NCBI RefSeq assembly: GCF_025118155.1
Contig: NW_026251401.1
Coordinates: 124,001-188,000, forward strand
Direction of reading: 5' to 3'
Length of the DNA: 64,000 nt
Origin: Cokeromyces recurvatus
Taxonomy: Eukaryota; Mucoromycota; Mucoromycetes; Mucorales; Mucoraceae
The notes beneath the pieces are model-generated. The model saw only the letters and a program-made list of their open reading frames with translations. It was not told the origin of the DNA and did no database searches. A program made the translations under genes and the position numbers. Within the stretch, counting starts at the first letter, position 1; each line of letters starts with the position of its first letter. Below, one piece after another: positions 60,817-64,000 of this stretch.

Positions 60817-61469
60817 TCAAGATAAAGAACAATTATTAAGAGCTAAACGAGCAATATGACGATCAGCAGAATGAGCAATTGCTTCTTCAATTGTAAACTA
60901 AAATTTACCCATTAATACGATTTTATAATACACACTTAAAAAAAAAAATTATATAAAACCTACCCAAACACGTTTACGATCCAAAGCAGGCCAACAATCC
61001 ATAAGCGTTGGGTTCCTTACCTCAAACATCCAATGATGACCCACAATCTTACCCTTTTTATTAGCTTCAGTATATGTTCCTACTTTTTGATCAACTTTCT
61101 CGACTTGAACACCAGCTTCATCATGAAGAATACGAACGACAGCTTGCTCAGGGGTTTCGTCTTTATCACAATTTCCTCGAGGAAGACGATAGACACCTTC
61201 TGTCTTGCGACTTGAAAGCATCAACACTTTATTATTTGTGGTATCAACCACAATACCACCAACAGCCTACTCTATGTTATTAAGCAAGCCATTCTTTTTT
61301 TTTTTTCCTTTTTCTTTGACTATTTTTAACCGTTTACCTGACGTATAGGTTTCTTTTGCTTCTTTTCTAATTCAGCAGGTGGAGAATTAGTGGTAGAGTC
61401 AATATTGACAGCTTCTGTAGCATTTAAAGGAGTTTTATCTAATGTGGCAGACATAATATCGACGGTCAT
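60817..61469 (-). CDS. Nudix-domain protein (DIPP-like), catalytic E replaced
   Basis: Three exons from ATG 61469 to TGA 60817, about 170 residues. AVGGIVVDTTNNKVLML, GVYRLPRGNCDKDETPEQ, AVVRILHDEAGV, HHWMFEVRNPTLMDCWPALDRKRVWFTIEEA match the same Ddp1/Aps1-like group. Here GX5E is intact, but the RE of the Nudix box is R-I and the following EE is D-E. Loss of the first glutamate usually weakens or abolishes hydrolysis. Start is the first ATG in frame; a second, five codons later, is possible. Expression of an inactive, ligand-binding protein is one possibility. Confidence 0.78.
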
Positions 61470-61939
61470 ATTTATATAAAACGAAATAAAATGAAATGAA
61501 AAAGAAAAAGAAAAGAAAATAAAAAGAAAATAAAAAAGAAAGAATAAAACCCGAAAAAAATAAGTACTCCTATTTATATAAAAAAAAAAAAAAAAAAGGT
61601 GGACCCAGGATTGGAAATTAGAATTTTTTTTTTTTTTTTTCTAGAATCTCAATGTATGTTAGTGAAAATGGACAAAAATAGAAAGTTATATTTAACAATT
61701 TTTTTTTTTTAACCGGGAATTTTAAAAATAAATTTTAGGTACGAGAATTACATTAAAGTTGAACGTTGTTTAAAAAATCAATGATAGACACTTGATATTT
61801 TAATTTGACTTATTGTGTTATTCATTTTTGGTGTTTCAGATGCATATTTAAATTTTAATAAAAATGTTCTTCCTTAAATAATATAAAAAGCATGCTTATT
61901 TATTCCTTTTTTTTTGGTTTTGTTCCCTTTCTTTCTTTC
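61470..61939. other. Intergenic, no gene seen
   Basis: A-rich purine tract and T runs between the second Nudix gene start and the kinesin 3' end. Nothing recognisable. Confidence 0.55.
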
Positions 61940-64000
61940 TTAATTTATGATAACTTGTGGTTGACTACTAAACATAAAAATGTCTTCTCCTTCTTTTTCT
62001 TCTTCTTCTCTTTTCTTTACTAGCAATTGTGTTACTTCTAATTCTGCTTTTGTAATACTAAGAGAAATTTCAAGTTGCGAAATAAAAGCAGTTTGTTGTC
62101 TTAATTGTTCTTCTAATGCTAATATACGTTGATCCTTTTCTTTTGATTCCTTTGTGGTTTTATAAAGTTGTTGACGTAAATTATGAATAATGATGCTCGT
62201 ATTATCTCCATTGGTGGGTGACCTACTTGTATTATTGGCTTTCAAGACACTAGGGTCGTCAGCTACTAAAAGCTCTGCTGTTGCATCATTCATAACAACA
62301 GATGAAGATGTCAAGATGAGACGTGTTAAATGATCTATACGTTCCTTCATCGCATTACGAACACTTTGCATTTGTCTTATTTGTTGATCATGATCTCTAC
62401 GTTCTGCTAAAATAGCCGATTCCGTGACCTCCTTTTCCTTTTGTAATACTTGTGTTGTTTGCTGTAATTTGGATTTTAGATCTGCAATCTCATTACGGTA
62501 TTTCTGTAAGAGTGCTTTATCATCCATGACTTCATTATTCTTAGCATGTATCGTAATACGTTTTACTCGCGAAGCAAATTTAAGGGTATTTAAGGATTCC
62601 TCCAAGGAAGCTGGACTGATGGTACAGATGACAGCTACCTTGGCAAATCCGGTAAGTGCAGTTTGAAGGATACGTGTTAATTTTGAATCTCGAAAGGGTA
62701 TATGATTGGATTGCTTTGATGTCTCGGTTAATTTTGAAATAACAGTCCCTAATGTTAAAAGACTTTTATTGATATAAGACCCTTCTTTACGACGATCTTC
62801 ATCTGTCGCTGCTTTTTCAGAACCAGCCAAATCAATCAAGTTCTATATATATAAATTAGTACTACCTTATGTTTATAATATTATTTAATTACAAGCTGAG
62901 AAATTCTAACAGTTTCCTTTGAAGAAGAAGATTGCTTTGTATTATAAATAGAGGAAGTTAAAGTTCTTCTATTGACAAGTGAAGTACTTGTATTAGACCT
63001 TTCTCTACTTTCAATAATCATTTGAAATAATGTATGACTTCGACTACTATGTAAATTATAATCTGTGGAACTAATATGTCTATTGGCTATCATAGGATAC
63101 TATAAGTCATGGTCATCTAACCCTCTCTTTGTTTGTTTATTTATTTACGGACCTTCTCCTCTTTCTATAATTCTCATTACATCTTCTGCACAAGTCACTA
63201 CTTCTTCTGTTAATGGTGTCACATAAACGCCTCTAATTTTATCTTGTTGAATCTTTAAATTATCATTTGAAGGATTTAATAAATCTTTAATTGTTTCATT
63301 ATAAATTTCTAAATAAGAGACACGTAACAAGAATTCTCTTGTTGCAGCCTATAATAATAAATAAGCATATGCATATATTACACCTAAATAAATTACCTTT
63401 TTAATAAAATCAAATATTTGACTGACTGAACGAGGTATTACACCTGGTTCTGTTTCTGTACCCATCATCGTAAATGTCTTTCCACTTGCTGTCTGACCAT
63501 ATGCAAATACAGTTGCTTATGTAATTAAAAAAAAGAAAGAAAGAAAGAAAGAAAGAGCACATACACATACACATACACACACACATATATATATTTATAC
63601 ATGTATATTAAAAGGCTATTATATGTATATATGTATGTATGTATATATACCATTAAATCCTTCCATTGCTTGACTTTAATATATATTTATAAAGTTAGCT
63701 TTATTTTTATTATTCATATCTAACTTACTTTATTAAATTATTAACACTTTTTAAATATAATGCTTTATTATCACTTCCATGAAATGCATGATCTATTAAA
63801 TTATGTAAGACTTTAATGGACAAAAATTAAAAAATAAAATAAAACCAAAAAAAAATCCCCGCCTATTCCCACTAAAAAAAAAAGCATGAATATACCAAAC
63901 ATAAATTCATGTTGTCTCTTTAATCTATTATCTTTTGAGCAAACCCTTGAATCTTCTATTATTTCCCAGAAAGTATTAAATTCATTTCTTCCTGGTGGTC
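61940..64000 (-). CDS. Kinesin motor, CENP-E/Kip2 (kinesin-7) type, 5' truncated by window
   Basis: The stop is at 61940, and the gene continues past the right edge. Motor motifs from 5' to 3': [23 protein letters not shown] (P-loop, split by an intron), [46 protein letters not shown] (switch I), [10 protein letters not shown] (switch II), [12 protein letters not shown] and [15 protein letters not shown]. The neck [23 protein letters not shown] is characteristic of kinesin-7. A coiled coil follows ([26 protein letters not shown]), then an acidic tail. These are plus-end-directed microtubule motors. At least seven exons lie in view. The tail is short compared with CENP-E, more like fungal Kip2. 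Confidence 0.92.

Overview
This 64 kb window comes from a fungal nuclear genome. It is very AT-rich, genes carry many short introns (about 50-150 bp) with GT-AG borders, and the proteins are fungal in type: a MET3-type ATP sulfurylase with a C-terminal APS-kinase-like domain, Zn2Cys6 and Opy2-like proteins, RAD7, Kip2/CENP-E-type kinesin and a Jsn1-type RRM-PUF protein. Protein style, low GC and the Tnp2-type DNA transposon suggest an early-diverging fungus (Mucoromycota, possibly Mucorales). That placement is inference; no rRNA or other marker is present. I recognised no tRNA, rRNA, CRISPR or viral gene.

Layout. 1-3.6 kb: the 5' end of a type II membrane protein gene, then gene-poor DNA with a possible gag relic and a 44-bp hairpin-forming tandem repeat. 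3.6-12.7 kb: a frameshifted arrestin gene, 3-phosphoglycerate dehydrogenase (serine synthesis), ATP sulfurylase (sulfate assimilation) and a YeeZ-like Rossmann protein. 13,029-21,028: an apparently complete 8,000-bp CACTA/EnSpm-type DNA transposon with CACTGCAG termini, a TAA target-site duplication, subterminal repeats, a Tnp2-type transposase and a convergent accessory gene. 21.4-24.1 kb: an unrecognised six-exon gene and a 99-bp minisatellite.

24.7-64 kb is a compact gene-dense stretch: RRM-PUF protein, proteasome chaperone PSMG4, ribosomal protein eS12, RAD7, a GT31 glycosyltransferase, MOCS2A, ATX1, an Opy2-like sensor, a Zn2Cys6 factor, aspartokinase, a RasGEF, proteasome alpha-2, CDC45, TFIP11/Ntr1, PAAF1/Rpn14, a DUF1647-like protein, exosome CSL4, EMG1/NEP1, two Nudix genes tail to tail, and a kinesin-7 cut by the window end.

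Neighbour relations: several gene pairs are tightly convergent; two share a TTATAA that holds both stop codons. MOCS2A and ATX1 share a 268-bp divergent promoter. Serine and sulfate assimilation genes are adjacent. Candidate regulatory sites match gene function: a Gcn4-type TGAGTCA before aspartokinase, an MluI box before CDC45 and a bZIP palindrome before MET3.

Caveat: three loci (arrestin, transposase, GT31) contain single-base frameshifts, mostly at or beside homopolymer runs. They may be true decay or consensus errors; the sequence alone cannot tell. Exon borders were read by eye from splice consensus, reading frame and protein family fit, and may be off by a base or two.
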